A stretch of DNA of 64,000 nt, taken from Franzmannia pantelleriensis (GTDB taxonomy: Bacteria > Pseudomonadota > Gammaproteobacteria > Pseudomonadales > Halomonadaceae). This document shows, piece after piece, positions 8,649-18,096 of the stretch. Where the stretch lies: contig NZ_FNGH01000003.1 of NCBI RefSeq assembly GCF_900102875.1, positions 186,001 to 250,000 on the forward strand, written 5' to 3'. The position numbers and the translations under genes are program-made. Each line of letters opens with the position of its first letter. The stretch's first letter is position 1. Under the pieces are notes generated by a model. The model searched no databases. It saw only the letters and a program-made list of their open reading frames with translations, and was not told the origin of the DNA.

Positions 8649-10679
8649 ATGAGCGACTCGACGAGCCCACCGGTGCAGATGCCGGGCGGCAACGCCATCC
8701 AGCCGCGTGCAATACTGTGGTTGATTACCATCGTGGCGGTAGGGCTGTCCCTGTTCCAGCTCTACTCGGCGGGGATCCAGCCGCTGGGGCTGTTCTACCA
8801 GCGCGGGATTCACCTAGCGCTGATCATGACGCTGGCCTTCCTGATCTTTCCGGTCTTCGGCCCCCACCGCAAGCGTGGGGCCATGGGTTGGCTGATCGAC
8901 ATGATATTCCTGGCCGGGGCTGCGGTAACCGGGGGCTACCTGGTGTTTTTCCTCGACGAGATCATCTCGCGGGCCGGGTTCTGGAACGAGACCGATATCC
9001 TGATCGCCTGTATTGCCACCGTGACCGTCCTCGAGGCCAGCCGTCGTGCGGTGGGCTTTGGGATGACACTGATCGGCGTGCTGGCCATCGTCTATGCCTT
9101 CGCCGGGCCGCGTGGCGAGCTGCCATGGTTAGGCCAATGGTTGCCGGGGATTCTCGAACACCGTGGCTATAACCTGGATCGCGTCGCCGGCCAGCTGTAC
9201 CTGGGGCAGGAGGGCATCTTCGGCCTGCCACTGGGCGTGGCGGCGACCTACATCTTCATCTTCGTGCTGTTTGGCGCCTTTCTCGAAAGCACCGGGGCCG
9301 GCAAGTTCTTCATCGACATGGCCTATGCGGCCACCGGTCGCCAGCGCGGCGGGCCTGCCAAGGCCGCGGTCATCGCCTCGGCGGGCATGGGCTCGATCTC
9401 CGGTAGCGCCATCGCCAACGTGGTAACCACCGGTGCCTTCACCATCCCGCTGATGAAGCGCCTCGGCTACAAGCCGCACCAGGCCGGCGGCATCGAGGCT
9501 GCGGCGTCTACCGGTGGCCAGATCATGCCGCCGCTGATGGGTGCCGGCGCCTTCCTAATCGCCGAGTACACCAATACCCCGTATCTTGACGTGGTCAAGG
9601 TCAGCATCCTGCCGGCGATCATGTACTTCGCCACCGTCTATCTGTTCGTGCATATCATCGCCCTCAAGCAGGGCATGCAGGGCATGGCACGCAGCGAGCT
9701 GCCCAAGATGCGCGACGTGATGCGTGACGGCTGGCACTTCCTGCTGCCGTTGGGCGTATTGGTATGGCTGCTGGTGATGAACCTCTCGCCGATGCGGGTG
9801 GGCTTCTACGCGGTGGTCACCATGGTCGCCGTGGCGGTGCTGCGCTATGCGATCTGGTTCCTTTTCGTGGCCCCCCAGCAGGGCCAGAAGGTGACCTTCG
9901 AGAGCATCAAGCGGGTGGTGATCGCTGGCTTTCTCAAGCTGGTCGAGGGCCTCGAGCTCGGCGCGCGCAATGCGGTGGCGGTGTCCATGGCATGTGCCGT
10001 GGCCGGCATCATCGTTGGTGTGGTTGGCCTGACCGGGCTGGGCCTCAAGTTCTCGTCGATGATGATGGCGTTCTCCGGCGGCAACCTGGTGCTGGCGCTG
10101 GTGATGGTGCTGCTGGCCAGCCTGATCCTGGGCATGGGCCTGCCGGTCACCGCCAGCTACATCGTGCTGATCGTGCTGGTCGGCCCGGCGTTGACCGCCG
10201 AGTTTGGCGTGCCGCTGCTGATCGCTCACCTGGTGGTGTTCTGGTACTCCCAGGATTCCAACGTCACGCCACCCATCGCCCTGGCCGGCTTTGCCGGGGC
10301 GGCGATCGCCGGCTCCAAGCCGATGGAAACCGGCTTCCAGGCCTGGAAGTTTGCCAAGGGGCTCTACCTGATCCCGCTGTTCATGGTCTTCAATCCGGAG
10401 ATCATCGTTGGTGGCCCGGTACCGGTGGTGATCTGGAACGGGGTGATCGCGATCTTCGCGCTATGCGCCTTCGCCGCGGCGCTGGAGGGCTATCTGTTTA
10501 CGCGCATGTCGCTGCTGCCGCGGCTGGCCATCGTGCCGTCGATCGTGGCGGTGTTCTACCCCAACCTGATGGCCGAGATTGCCGGGGTGGTGGTGATGGC
10601 ACTGGCGATCGGCGGCAACTGGGTGGCCAGCCGCCGTGAGGCGGCATTGACTGTTCAAGGTGATCAGCGTCGCGCATAG
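8649..10679 (+). CDS. TRAP transporter permease, fused small and large subunits
   Basis: This 676-residue inner-membrane protein joins a four-helix DctQ-like region (about residues 20-130) to a DctM-like region (about 140-640), as is usual for TAXI-type TRAP systems. Family motifs include GSISGSAIANVVTTGAFTIP, EAAASTGGQIMPPLMGAGAF and GLPVTASYIVL. It uses ion gradients, commonly sodium, to import substrate delivered by the TAXI receptor two genes upstream. A ribosome binding site (GAGGAA) precedes the ATG. Confidence 0.93.
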   Translation: MSDSTSPPVQMPGGNAIQPRAILWLITIVAVGLSLFQLYSAGIQPLGLFYQRGIHLALIMTLAFLIFPVFGPHRKRGAMGWLIDMIFLAGAAVTGGYLVFFLDEIISRAGFWNETDILIACIATVTVLEASRRAVGFGMTLIGVLAIVYAFAGPRGELPWLGQWLPGILEHRGYNLDRVAGQLYLGQEGIFGLPLGVAATYIFIFVLFGAFLESTGAGKFFIDMAYAATGRQRGGPAKAAVIASAGMGSISGSAIANVVTTGAFTIPLMKRLGYKPHQAGGIEAAASTGGQIMPPLMGAGAFLIAEYTNTPYLDVVKVSILPAIMYFATVYLFVHIIALKQGMQGMARSELPKMRDVMRDGWHFLLPLGVLVWLLVMNLSPMRVGFYAVVTMVAVAVLRYAIWFLFVAPQQGQKVTFESIKRVVIAGFLKLVEGLELGARNAVAVSMACAVAGIIVGVVGLTGLGLKFSSMMMAFSGGNLVLALVMVLLASLILGMGLPVTASYIVLIVLVGPALTAEFGVPLLIAHLVVFWYSQDSNVTPPIALAGFAGAAIAGSKPMETGFQAWKFAKGLYLIPLFMVFNPEIIVGGPVPVVIWNGVIAIFALCAFAAALEGYLFTRMSLLPRLAIVPSIVAVFYPNLMAEIAGVVVMALAIGGNWVASRREAALTVQGDQRRA

Positions 10680-10688
10680 CGAAGGACG

Positions 10689-10782
10689 CCGGGGGCAGGC
10701 CGAAGAGGAGGTTCTACGCCATGGATGGCGTAGGTAGCGCCCAGGGATGGTTTACAGCGCCTCCTCGTAGGCCTGCCCCCGG
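10689..10782. repeat. Dispersed structured repeat, family 1, copy A
   Basis: This element fills most of the space between the TRAP permease and purE. The outer arms CCGGGGGCAGGCC (10689-10701) and GGCCTGCCCCCGG (10770-10782) pair perfectly. A second stem is GAGGAGG/CCTCCTC (10705-10711 with 10760-10766). An inner hairpin is CTACGCCA/TGGCGTAG around TGGA (10714-10733). Between the inner hairpin and the right arm lies a core, GTAGCGCCCAGGGATGG followed by TTTACAGCGCC, that is nearly identical to copy B at 26221-26249. Arms differ between copies while pairing is kept. The rest of this 228-base gap holds another small GC hairpin near 10841-10860 and presumably the purE promoter. Confidence 0.8.
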
Positions 10783-10907
10783 ATCAGTCCGGAGCGGTGC
10801 GGCCTACCAATGTGGCAGGCCTGCCCGCTTGGTCAAGATGACGGCGCCTACGGGCGCCGTTAGAATACCTGCCCTTCGCATTTCAGCGTCACTTCCGGGA
10901 GCCATAG

Positions 10908-11417
10908 ATGCCATCCAATCAGCAGCCACGCGTAGGCGTGATCATGGGGTCCAAGTCCGACTGGCCGGTGATGGAGCATGCGGTGGCCATGCTCGAGCGT
11001 CTCGGCGTGGCCTGCGAGACCAAGGTGGTCTCCGCCCACCGCACCCCCGACCTGCTGTTCGACTACGCCAAGAGTGCCGCCGAGCGTGGCCTGCAGGTGA
11101 TCGTCGCCGGCGCCGGCGGCGCCGCCCACCTGCCGGGGATGGTTGCCTCCCAGACGCCGCTGCCGGTGCTGGGCGTACCCGTCGAGTCCAAATCGCTCAA
11201 GGGCCTCGACTCGCTGCTGTCGATCGCCCAGATGCCGGGCGGTATCGCCGTTGGCACCCTGGCCATCGGCAAGGCCGGTGCCACCAATGCTGGTCTGCTG
11301 GCGGCGCAGATCGTCGCTCTGCAGGACGCCAAGGTGCGCGAGGCAGTAGAGGCCTTCCGCGCCGAACAGACCCAGGCGGTGCTCGACCATCCCGATCCCC
11401 GATCGGACGCGCAGTGA
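10908..11417 (+). CDS. purE: N5-carboxyaminoimidazole ribonucleotide mutase
   Basis: PurE moves the carboxyl group of N5-CAIR to carbon 4 to give CAIR in purine synthesis. The 169-residue class I protein shows [14 protein letters not shown] at the nucleotide phosphate site, SAHRTPD and the catalytic-histidine region [19 protein letters not shown] ribosome binding site precedes the ATG. It is followed at once by purK, the enzyme that makes its substrate, in the usual purEK operon order. Confidence 0.96.
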   Translation: MPSNQQPRVGVIMGSKSDWPVMEHAVAMLERLGVACETKVVSAHRTPDLLFDYAKSAAERGLQVIVAGAGGAAHLPGMVASQTPLPVLGVPVESKSLKGLDSLLSIAQMPGGIAVGTLAIGKAGATNAGLLAAQIVALQDAKVREAVEAFRAEQTQAVLDHPDPRSDAQ

Positions 11418-11427
11418 GGTGACCCAG

Positions 11428-12540
11428 ATGAACATAGGCGTACTCGGAGCCGGCCAGCTGGGCCGCATGCTGGCGCTGGCCGGCTACCCCCTGGCCAACC
11501 GCTTCACTTTCCTCGATACCACTGGCCACCCCAGCGCCGGGATCGGCGACGTGATGATCGATACCGATAGGAAGCACCTCGACAGCTTTCTGGAACAGGT
11601 TGATCTCGTCACCTATGAGTTCGAGCACCTGCCGGTATCGCTGGTGCAGGCCATCGAGGAGGTCAAGCCGGTCTACCCCTCCAGCGAGGCGATCCGCGTG
11701 TGCCAGAACCGCGCCGAGGAGAAGGCGTTGTTCGACCGGCTGGGCATCCCCACGCCGGCCTATCGTCTGGTGGAGCACGCCGATGAACTGGAAACGGCGG
11801 CTCGCGAGCTGGGCTGCCCGGTGGTCGCCAAGTCGGTCACCGAAGGCTACGACGGCAAGGGGCAGGCGGTACTCCGCGATCCCGCCGAGGCGCACGACGC
11901 CTGGCGTGCGATTGGTCATCCACGGCTGATCGTCGAGGCCTTCGTCGACTTCGTGCGTGAAGTCTCGATCATCGCCGTACGTGGTCGCGACGGCGAGGTA
12001 GTGTTCTATCCCATGGCCGAGAACCAGCACGAGGATGGCATCCTGCGCTACTCCATCGCACCGATGCCGGACCTCGACGACGCTGTGCAGCAGACCGCCG
12101 ACGGCTATATCCGCGCGCTGCTCGACGAGCTCGACTACGTGGGCGTGCTGACCCTGGAGCTGTTCCAGACTCGCGACGGGGGGCTTCTGGCCAACGAGAT
12201 GGCCCCTAGGGTGCACAACTCCGGCCACTGGAGCATGGACGGCGCAGTCACCAGCCAGTTCGAGAATCATCTGCGCGCCATTCAGGGCCTGCCGCTGGGC
12301 GATACCGCCGCGCGCCTGCCGACCTGCATGGTCAATGTGATCGGCCGCGAAGGCGATCCCGCCGAGATCCTGGCAATCCCCGATGCCCACCTGCATCGCT
12401 ACGACAAGGCCGAGCGCGCCGGCCGCAAGCTGGCCCATGTCAATCTGGTCGCGCCGACCCACGCCGAGCTGCTGGCCAAGGTGCGCGCCTGCGCCGCCCT
12501 GCTGCCCGATGCCCCGGCGCCGCGCTTCAGCTTCGAGTAG
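11428..12540 (+). CDS. purK: N5-carboxyaminoimidazole ribonucleotide synthase
   Basis: PurK carboxylates AIR with ATP and bicarbonate to N5-CAIR. The ATP-grasp protein of 370 residues begins MNIGVLGAGQLGRMLALAGYP and contains ATP-grasp segments VVAKSVTEGYDGKGQ and EVSIIAVRGRDG, and the late family block NEMAPRVHNSGHWSMDGA. I place the start at the ATG because a GAGGTG ribosome binding site lies just upstream; a GTG nine bases earlier is in frame but overlaps that site. It ends three bases before the convergent LysR gene. Confidence 0.95.
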   Translation: MNIGVLGAGQLGRMLALAGYPLANRFTFLDTTGHPSAGIGDVMIDTDRKHLDSFLEQVDLVTYEFEHLPVSLVQAIEEVKPVYPSSEAIRVCQNRAEEKALFDRLGIPTPAYRLVEHADELETAARELGCPVVAKSVTEGYDGKGQAVLRDPAEAHDAWRAIGHPRLIVEAFVDFVREVSIIAVRGRDGEVVFYPMAENQHEDGILRYSIAPMPDLDDAVQQTADGYIRALLDELDYVGVLTLELFQTRDGGLLANEMAPRVHNSGHWSMDGAVTSQFENHLRAIQGLPLGDTAARLPTCMVNVIGREGDPAEILAIPDAHLHRYDKAERAGRKLAHVNLVAPTHAELLAKVRACAALLPDAPAPRFSFE

Positions 12541-12543
12541 CGC

Positions 12544-13464
12544 CTACTGCACCTGCCGCCCGGCCTCACCGAGCAGCCGCCTCAGCCAGCGCTGGGGTGG
12601 CGCCTGGTGGCTGCGTTCGTGCCACAGCTGGTAGAAGCGCATCGGCGGGAAATCGATCGGTGCGGGCAGGATGCTCAGCGGCAGCAGGTTGGCGTAGAAG
12701 CGTGCGAAATGACGACTGGTGGTGAACACCAGGTCGCTGTCCGGCAGCAGATAGGGCGCCAGGGTGAACGACTGCACCTCGACCACCGCGTTGCGGCGCT
12801 CGCGCAGGCTGGCCAGCTGACTGTCGATCAGCCCACGCTGGCTCATCGAATAGGGCAGCGGCACCACGTGGCGGGCGGCCAGGTACTGCTCGCGGCTCAT
12901 GCCGCGACGTGCCAGCGGGTGGCGCGATGACACCAGGCACACGATCTCATCCTCCAGCAGCATCGACAGGTGCATGCGCTCCGGTGGCTCGGGCCAGTTG
13001 CCGATCACCACGTCCAGCTCGCCCTCGGCCAGCGCGCTCTCCACGTCGAATTCCGGTCCCAGCGCCTGAATCTCCAGCTGCGCCTGCGGTGCCTCACGGC
13101 AGAAACGGGCCACAGCGGTGGTCATGAAGACCGGCGCCAGGTAGTCGGGGGCGCCGAGGCGGAAACGCTGGCGGCTGTCGAAGGGGCTGAACGCTTCCGG
13201 CGGCCGGGTCAGCTTGTCGAGAGCGGCCAGCGCCGCCTGGGCATCGGGCAGCAGTTGCAGGGCGCGCTCGGTGGGCACCATGCCGCCTTTCTCCCTGACC
13301 AGCAGGGCGTCGTCGAAGGTCTCGCGCAGTTTGCGCAGCGCGGCGCTGATCGCGGGCTGCGACTGGTGCAACCGCAGCGCGGTTCGCGACACGCTGCGTT
13401 CCGCGATCAGCAAGCACAGCACACGCAATAGATAGGGGTCGAGGGATGCCTGGCGAGACGTCAT
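12544..13464 (-). CDS. LysR-family transcriptional regulator
   Basis: This 306-residue LysR protein has an N-terminal winged helix-turn-helix (about residues 8-65, with HQSQPAISAALRKLRETFDDALLVRE) and a periplasmic-binding-protein-like effector domain from about residue 95. It is divergent from the Tsx-like porin gene and probably controls it and itself; a perfect dyad lies in its leader at 13478-13491. The effector cannot be told from the sequence. Confidence 0.9.
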   Translation of the reverse strand: MTSRQASLDPYLLRVLCLLIAERSVSRTALRLHQSQPAISAALRKLRETFDDALLVREKGGMVPTERALQLLPDAQAALAALDKLTRPPEAFSPFDSRQRFRLGAPDYLAPVFMTTAVARFCREAPQAQLEIQALGPEFDVESALAEGELDVVIGNWPEPPERMHLSMLLEDEIVCLVSSRHPLARRGMSREQYLAARHVVPLPYSMSQRGLIDSQLASLRERRNAVVEVQSFTLAPYLLPDSDLVFTTSRHFARFYANLLPLSILPAPIDFPPMRFYQLWHERSHQAPPQRWLRRLLGEAGRQVQ

Positions 13465-13477
13465 GTCGGCTCCGTGT

Positions 13478-13491
13478 TGACCTGTTGGTCA
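13478..13491. promoter_or_regulatory. Dyad between LysR gene and porin gene
   Basis: TGACC-TGTT-GGTCA is a perfect inverted repeat, 14 bases upstream of the LysR start codon and 126 bases upstream of the porin. It resembles a LysR-type box (T, about 11-12 bases, A) and is a candidate autoregulatory operator. Confidence 0.4.
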
Positions 13492-13616
13492 TACTGTTTC
13501 TTTTATAAGTGGTATTGAAGTATATCGGTTTTCATCTTCTCTGGCGTCCCTAGACTGGGGCGGGTGCAGCGCGACTGCATCCACGACAACGACAAGACGC
13601 TGGAGATGCTTTTCCG

Positions 13617-14474
13617 ATGAATCACGCAAGCTTTTTTCATACTGCTGCTGGCCTGGCGCTGGTGTTCACGCTGGGGACTCAGGCTCAGGCCGCCACCTGG
13701 AGCGATACGTCGATCGGCTACCGCTACGGCAGCGATTTCACCGAGCCCAACAACCCCAAGGATGTCAGCAAGCATATCCTCAACCTGAGCCATGCCAGCG
13801 GCTACTCGCGTGGCCAGAATTTTTTCAGTCTCGACCTGCTGCAGTCAGACGGCAACGATCCGGCGGCGGGGAGCGAAAGCGGCGCCACCGAGGCCTATCT
13901 GGTCTATCGCCACCAGCTGCACTACGGCAAGCTGTTCGGCGAGCCGCTGGCGTTCGGGCCGGTGGGCGATGTGGCGTTGACTGGCGGTTTCGATCTCAAT
14001 ACCAAGAACACTGCCTTTGCGCCGCGCAAGCGCCAGGTGGTGCTGGGGCCGACCCTCAAGTTCGATCTGCCGCGCGGCTTTCTCGACGTCAGCCTGTTCT
14101 TCAGCCGCGAGTGGAACCACTGCGGCCAGGTCTGTGACAACGCCGGCGTCGATAACCGCATCAGCTTCGACCCTTACTATCAGCTCAATATTGCCTGGAG
14201 CGTGCCCTTCGATGCCGGTGCGATGCCAATGAAATTCCAGGGGTTCTACAACCTCAACGGTAGCAAGGGCGAAGACTATTTCGGCAACGATACCGCTACC
14301 GAGCAGCTGCTGCGCAGCGCGCTGATGCTGGATGCGGGGCAGCTGGCATGGGGGGAGAGCAACCAGCTGTGGGCCGGGGTCGGCTATGAGTACTGGCGCA
14401 ACAAGTTCGGCAATCAGAATGTGCCCGGGGTGGATACCGACGCGCTGACCGTCAACCTCGAATGGCACTTCTGA
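13617..14474 (+). CDS. Tsx/OmpK-like outer membrane channel protein
   Basis: This 285-residue protein has a cleavable signal peptide (about residues 1-25, ending QAQAA) and then a beta-rich sequence that begins TWSDTSIGYRYGSDFTEP and ends in a terminal phenylalanine (VNLEWHF), as expected for an outer membrane barrel. It resembles the nucleoside-specific channel (Tsx/OmpK) family. Two cysteines in CGQVCDNAG could form a loop disulfide. It is followed by a good terminator and is divergent from a LysR gene. Nucleoside transport is a family-level inference. Confidence 0.75.
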   Translation: MNHASFFHTAAGLALVFTLGTQAQAATWSDTSIGYRYGSDFTEPNNPKDVSKHILNLSHASGYSRGQNFFSLDLLQSDGNDPAAGSESGATEAYLVYRHQLHYGKLFGEPLAFGPVGDVALTGGFDLNTKNTAFAPRKRQVVLGPTLKFDLPRGFLDVSLFFSREWNHCGQVCDNAGVDNRISFDPYYQLNIAWSVPFDAGAMPMKFQGFYNLNGSKGEDYFGNDTATEQLLRSALMLDAGQLAWGESNQLWAGVGYEYWRNKFGNQNVPGVDTDALTVNLEWHF

Positions 14475-14510
14475 TCCTGCTCTGAGCCGATGTTTCGATC
14501 GCGTGGTTGG

Positions 14511-14533
14511 CCGCCCGACGGGGCGGTCTTTTT
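14511..14533 (+). terminator. Rho-independent terminator after porin gene
   Basis: CCGCCC and GGGCGG pair around GACG and are followed by TCTTTTT, a classical intrinsic terminator 37 bases after the porin stop codon. Confidence 0.85.
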
Positions 14534-14562
14534 GTGGGTGCGATGGTGGGCAGATACGCCGG

Positions 14563-14588
14563 GGCCACCGGCTGTATGGCCGGTGGCC
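14563..14588. terminator. Second hairpin in porin/phoX convergent gap
   Basis: GGCCACCGGC and GCCGGTGGCC form a perfect ten-base stem with a six-base loop just beyond the phoX stop. There is no T-run on either side, so termination for phoX is a guess. Confidence 0.4.
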
Positions 14589-14608
14589 CTTGGGGCTCAG
14601 GGGATCGC

Positions 14609-16633
14609 TCAGGCGCCGATGATACCGCCGTCCTCGCGGGTGATGACCAGGGTGGCGGAGCGGGGGATGGCGCTGCCGCCGTCCGGCCAGTGGCTAACCA
14701 GGTCGCCTGCCGCGAAGGCGTCGGCGTCGGTGGTGGCCCCCGGGTGCTGTACGTTGACGAACATGGTGCGCTGGTCCGGGGTGGTGATCACGCCGGTGAT
14801 CTCCTGGCCCACGGGGCCGGTGAGGAAGCGCTTGATCTCACCGGTCTCGGGATTGGCCGCCAGCATCTGATTGTTGCCGAACACTTCATAGATACCGCTG
14901 TTCATCACCGATTCGCTGATGTCGGTCTGAATCCACACGCGGCGGTCCGGGTCGATCCACAGGCCGTCGGGGTTGGCGAAGATGGATTCCTGGTCCAGCG
15001 GCTCGCCGGCTAGGTCACGGCTGTCGTCCTGGTCGCCGGCCAGCACGAACAGGTCCCAGGCGAAGCGGGTGCCGGCATGGCTGTCCTCTTCCTGCCAGCG
15101 CACGATCTGGCCGAAGCTGTTCTCGGCGCGCGGGTTGACGGCATCGGTCTGGCTCTCCTCGCGCTGGGTGTTGTTGGTCAGGGTGAAGTAGACCTGGCCG
15201 GTGGCGGGATCCACCGCTCCCCACTCGGGGCGATCCATCTTGGTGGCGCCGGCCTGGTCGGCGGCGCTGCGGGTATTGACCAGGATATCGGCCAGGTCGG
15301 CGAAGCCGTTCTCCGGGGTCAGGCCGTTCTCACCCGGGGCCAGCGCCAGCCACTCGCCGCTGCCGTCATCGTTGAATCTCGCCACATATAGGGTGCCTTC
15401 GTCGAGCAGTGAACCGTCGGCCGTGGCGGCCTCGAAGGGGCGCGCCGAGACGAACTTGTAGATGTATTCGAAGCGCGCGTCGTCGCCAGAGTAGGCCACG
15501 ACCGGCTGGCCCTCCACCGCCGGCGCGAAGATCACCCCCTCGTGGGCGAAGCGACCCAGATGGGTGCGCTTGATCGGCGTGGAGGCTGGGTCCATGGGGT
15601 CGATCTCGACCATCCAGCCAAAGGCATGGGGCTCGTTGCGGTAGTCCTCGCTGGCGGAGGCGCCGCGGACGCTGGCGTCGAAGCGCACATACTCGTCGGC
15701 GCCACTGGCCGCACGGTGCCATTGATAGCGACCGCTGTCGCGGGTCTCGATGCCGTAGCGCGCCTGGCGACGGTCGATCTCGACATCGCTGTTGGCGAAG
15801 TAGCCGGCCCAGTTCTCCTCGGCGGCCAGGTAGGTGTTCCATGGGGTGACGCCGTGGGCGCAGTTGTTGAGGGTGCCGCGGGTCATTGTGCCGTCCGGGC
15901 TGTATTGGGTCACCAAGTGCTCGGTGCCGGCGACCGGCCCGGCCAGGCGCATTGGCGTCAGGCCGGTGATGCGGCGGTTGTGGACGTCCTCGACCACTTG
16001 CCACTGGCCCTGGTCGTCAGCACGCACGCGCACCACGCTTACGCCGTGGGCGTTGAGCTCCTTGAGTACCTGGTCGTCGTCGCGGCTGCCATCCTCGTTC
16101 TGCGGGAAGCCGCTGCGGTCCAGGGCCAGTCCGGCCGCGGCGGCGTGCAGGAAGCGCGGCTCGATGTACTCGTGGTTCATCACCAGCAGGCCGTCACGGG
16201 CGCTACCCTGCAGCGGGAAGAAGTGCATGCCGTCGTGGTGGCTACCGACCTGGTGGGCCTGATCCTCACCGCTGGCGGAGAGCGAGTAGGCCGGCATGTG
16301 GCCACTGATGGGGGTGCCCATGGGCAGCATGGCGTGTACCCGGTAACCGTCGGGCACGACGACGGTGTCGGCGGCGCTGGTGGGAATTGCCTGGAAGCCG
16401 AGACTGGGGGCGGCGGCTGCCTCGCCGGCAAAGGCCGAGGAGAATGGCAGACGAGTGGCCATGGCACCGGCGATAAAAGTGGCCAGGCTGCCGCGCAGCA
16501 TGCTGCGCCGGCTGAGGCGGGTCTCCAGGATATCGCCGAAATAGCGGTTGTGGGATCGATTGCTGAGTGGCTCGTCGCCGTCGGCGAGAATCGGATCGAC
16601 CGCGCCGGGTCGCTGCGGGTGTTTCATGGCCAT
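14609..16633 (-). CDS. phoX: PhoX-type alkaline phosphatase (DUF839), Tat-exported
   Basis: PhoX is a calcium/iron-dependent periplasmic phosphomonoesterase that frees phosphate from organic esters. The 674-residue protein carries a twin-arginine signal (SRRSMLRGSLATFIAGAM, about residues 40-57) after an unusual long N-terminal extension typical of the family. Family blocks include ATRLPFSSAFAG, NNCAHGVTPWNTYLAAEENW, RYGIETRDSGRYQWHR and DRPEWGAVDPATGQVYFTL. Two start Mets (MAMKH) are nearly equivalent. It is divergent from the ferric-reductase-like operon. No clear Pho box was recognised upstream. Confidence 0.9.
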   Translation of the reverse strand: MAMKHPQRPGAVDPILADGDEPLSNRSHNRYFGDILETRLSRRSMLRGSLATFIAGAMATRLPFSSAFAGEAAAAPSLGFQAIPTSAADTVVVPDGYRVHAMLPMGTPISGHMPAYSLSASGEDQAHQVGSHHDGMHFFPLQGSARDGLLVMNHEYIEPRFLHAAAAGLALDRSGFPQNEDGSRDDDQVLKELNAHGVSVVRVRADDQGQWQVVEDVHNRRITGLTPMRLAGPVAGTEHLVTQYSPDGTMTRGTLNNCAHGVTPWNTYLAAEENWAGYFANSDVEIDRRQARYGIETRDSGRYQWHRAASGADEYVRFDASVRGASASEDYRNEPHAFGWMVEIDPMDPASTPIKRTHLGRFAHEGVIFAPAVEGQPVVAYSGDDARFEYIYKFVSARPFEAATADGSLLDEGTLYVARFNDDGSGEWLALAPGENGLTPENGFADLADILVNTRSAADQAGATKMDRPEWGAVDPATGQVYFTLTNNTQREESQTDAVNPRAENSFGQIVRWQEEDSHAGTRFAWDLFVLAGDQDDSRDLAGEPLDQESIFANPDGLWIDPDRRVWIQTDISESVMNSGIYEVFGNNQMLAANPETGEIKRFLTGPVGQEITGVITTPDQRTMFVNVQHPGATTDADAFAAGDLVSHWPDGGSAIPRSATLVITREDGGIIGA

Positions 16634-16717
16634 GTCTCCTCATAGGAAGCGAGAGGCCATTGTTGGCAGTCTCGATGACATTAGCATGACCTTATGATGT
16701 CATTTTGGGGGCATCGG

Positions 16718-16731
16718 TTGACATGGATCAA
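16718..16731. promoter_or_regulatory. FNR/Anr-like box
   Basis: TTGAC-ATGG-ATCAA matches the CRP/FNR-family consensus TTGAT-N4-ATCAA with one change. It is centred about 80 bases upstream of the start codon of the flavocytochrome gene and about 90 bases from phoX on the other side, a plausible distance for activation of the former. Oxygen- or nitric-oxide-dependent control is inferred. Confidence 0.5.
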
Positions 16732-16803
16732 GTCACGCCGGGTCTGCCCTTGCGCCACATCGCATCTCGTCGACACTGAAGGTCATGCTGACGAGGAGTG
16801 CCT

Positions 16804-18096
16804 ATGCCGTTGCGTCTCTACCGCGGCGATCTGCTGCTGATCGCCGTACTGCTACTGCCGCTGGCGATTGCCGCGCCGCGACTGGGTGGACCGCCGGGAG
16901 AGGCGGCGGCACTGCTTGGTTGGGTAGGGCGCGTCGGCGGTATCCTGGGGCTTGCCATGCTGCTGGTGACCGCGGCCTTGAGCATTCGGCTGCCGGGATT
17001 CGACCGCTGGTTCGGCGGACTCGACCGGCTCTGGTGGTTGCACCGCCTGCTTGGCTTTGGCGCCTTTATTCTGATCATGCTGCACGTCCTGGCCCTCGGC
17101 CTGGCGCGGGTGCCGGCCGGCCTCGAGGTGGCGGTACTGACGCTGTTCCCGCCGCTGTCGCAGCTGGCATTGTGGAGCGGCTGGCTGGCCTGGCTGGCGA
17201 TGGTGATCTTCCTGGCGCCGACCTTCCAGTTCTTCGGCCGGCTCGACTACCAGCGCTGGAAGCGCCTGCATCTGCTGTCGGCCGCCGCCTTGTTGCTGGC
17301 GCTGGGGCATGCGCTGCCGCTGGCGGGGGAGACCTGGCCGTGGTGGCTGCTCGGTGCGCTGGGTATGGCGGCCATGGTATGGCGCAAGCTGCTGTCGCCG
17401 TCGCTGGCTCGCCACCCTTACCGGGTGGAGAGTGTCGCGCCGCTGGCCCGAGGTGTGGTGGAAATTGCGCTGCGCCCGGAGGGCCGCGGGCTCCGCTATC
17501 GCCCCGGCCAGTTCGTCTACCTTACCCCGCTCGACGAGTCGCTGACGGCGGGACGCGGCGAGGAACACCCCTACACCATCGCCTCGGCCCCGGACGACCC
17601 TTTACTGAGGCTCGGCATCAAGGACCTCGGCGATGCCAGCCATGCCCTGCAGACCGTCAGTGTGGGCAGTCGGGCGATGCTCGAAGGGCCTTACGGCGAC
17701 TTCTTCGCCGTGGACTATGCTCAGCGAGACGCGCTATGGCTCGGCGGCGGCATCGGCATCACACCATTCGTCAGCGCAGCCAGGGGAATGGCTGCTGAAG
17801 ATGAAGGACGTCATGCCCAGCTGTTCTACCTGGCCAACGGCCCCGACCGTGCCTACTACCTCGATGAGCTCACTCGCTGTGCCGAGGACGTCGAGCGCTT
17901 GACGGTGACCGCCCACTTCTACCGTGAACAAGGCCCGCTCAGCGAGGCCTTCCTGCGACACCACTGCCCGGACTACGTCGACCGCGAGATCTACCTGTGC
18001 GGCCCGCCGGGCATGATCAGCCACCTGCGTGACCTGCTCGCCGCCCAGGGCGTGCCGGCATTGCGCATCCACTGCGAGGTCTTCGACTTCCTATGA
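16804..18096 (+). CDS. Ferric-reductase-like transmembrane flavocytochrome (NOX/FRE type)
   Basis: This 430-residue protein combines a six-helix heme-binding membrane domain (about residues 8-195) with a cytosolic ferredoxin-reductase module. The four likely heme ligands are His80 and His94 in one pair of helix positions and His156 and His169 in the next, with the 13-14 residue spacing of two stacked b hemes. FAD binding is shown by YRPGQFVYL and HPYTIASAP, NAD(P)H binding by LGGGIGITPF and YLCGPPGM. It should move electrons from cytosolic NAD(P)H across the membrane. The ATG is chosen because GAGGAG lies five bases upstream; the in-frame GTG six bases earlier overlaps that site. It overlaps the next gene by four bases. 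Confidence 0.85.
   Translation: MPLRLYRGDLLLIAVLLLPLAIAAPRLGGPPGEAAALLGWVGRVGGILGLAMLLVTAALSIRLPGFDRWFGGLDRLWWLHRLLGFGAFILIMLHVLALGLARVPAGLEVAVLTLFPPLSQLALWSGWLAWLAMVIFLAPTFQFFGRLDYQRWKRLHLLSAAALLLALGHALPLAGETWPWWLLGALGMAAMVWRKLLSPSLARHPYRVESVAPLARGVVEIALRPEGRGLRYRPGQFVYLTPLDESLTAGRGEEHPYTIASAPDDPLLRLGIKDLGDASHALQTVSVGSRAMLEGPYGDFFAVDYAQRDALWLGGGIGITPFVSAARGMAAEDEGRHAQLFYLANGPDRAYYLDELTRCAEDVERLTVTAHFYREQGPLSEAFLRHHCPDYVDREIYLCGPPGMISHLRDLLAAQGVPALRIHCEVFDFL

Noticed and set aside
11197-12462. A 421-codon open frame antisense to purK
   Set aside because: purK is certain from motifs and operon context; the antisense frame is a GC-bias artefact.
10680-14474. Idea that purEK, the LysR gene and the Tsx-like porin form a purine salvage regulon
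   Set aside because: purEK is a housekeeping biosynthetic pair converging on the LysR gene; proximity alone does not support shared regulation.
15542-16645. A 367-codon open frame antisense to phoX
   Set aside because: The sequence is low-complexity in Gly, Val and Ala with no recognisable motif, while the PhoX frame is full length with a Tat signal.
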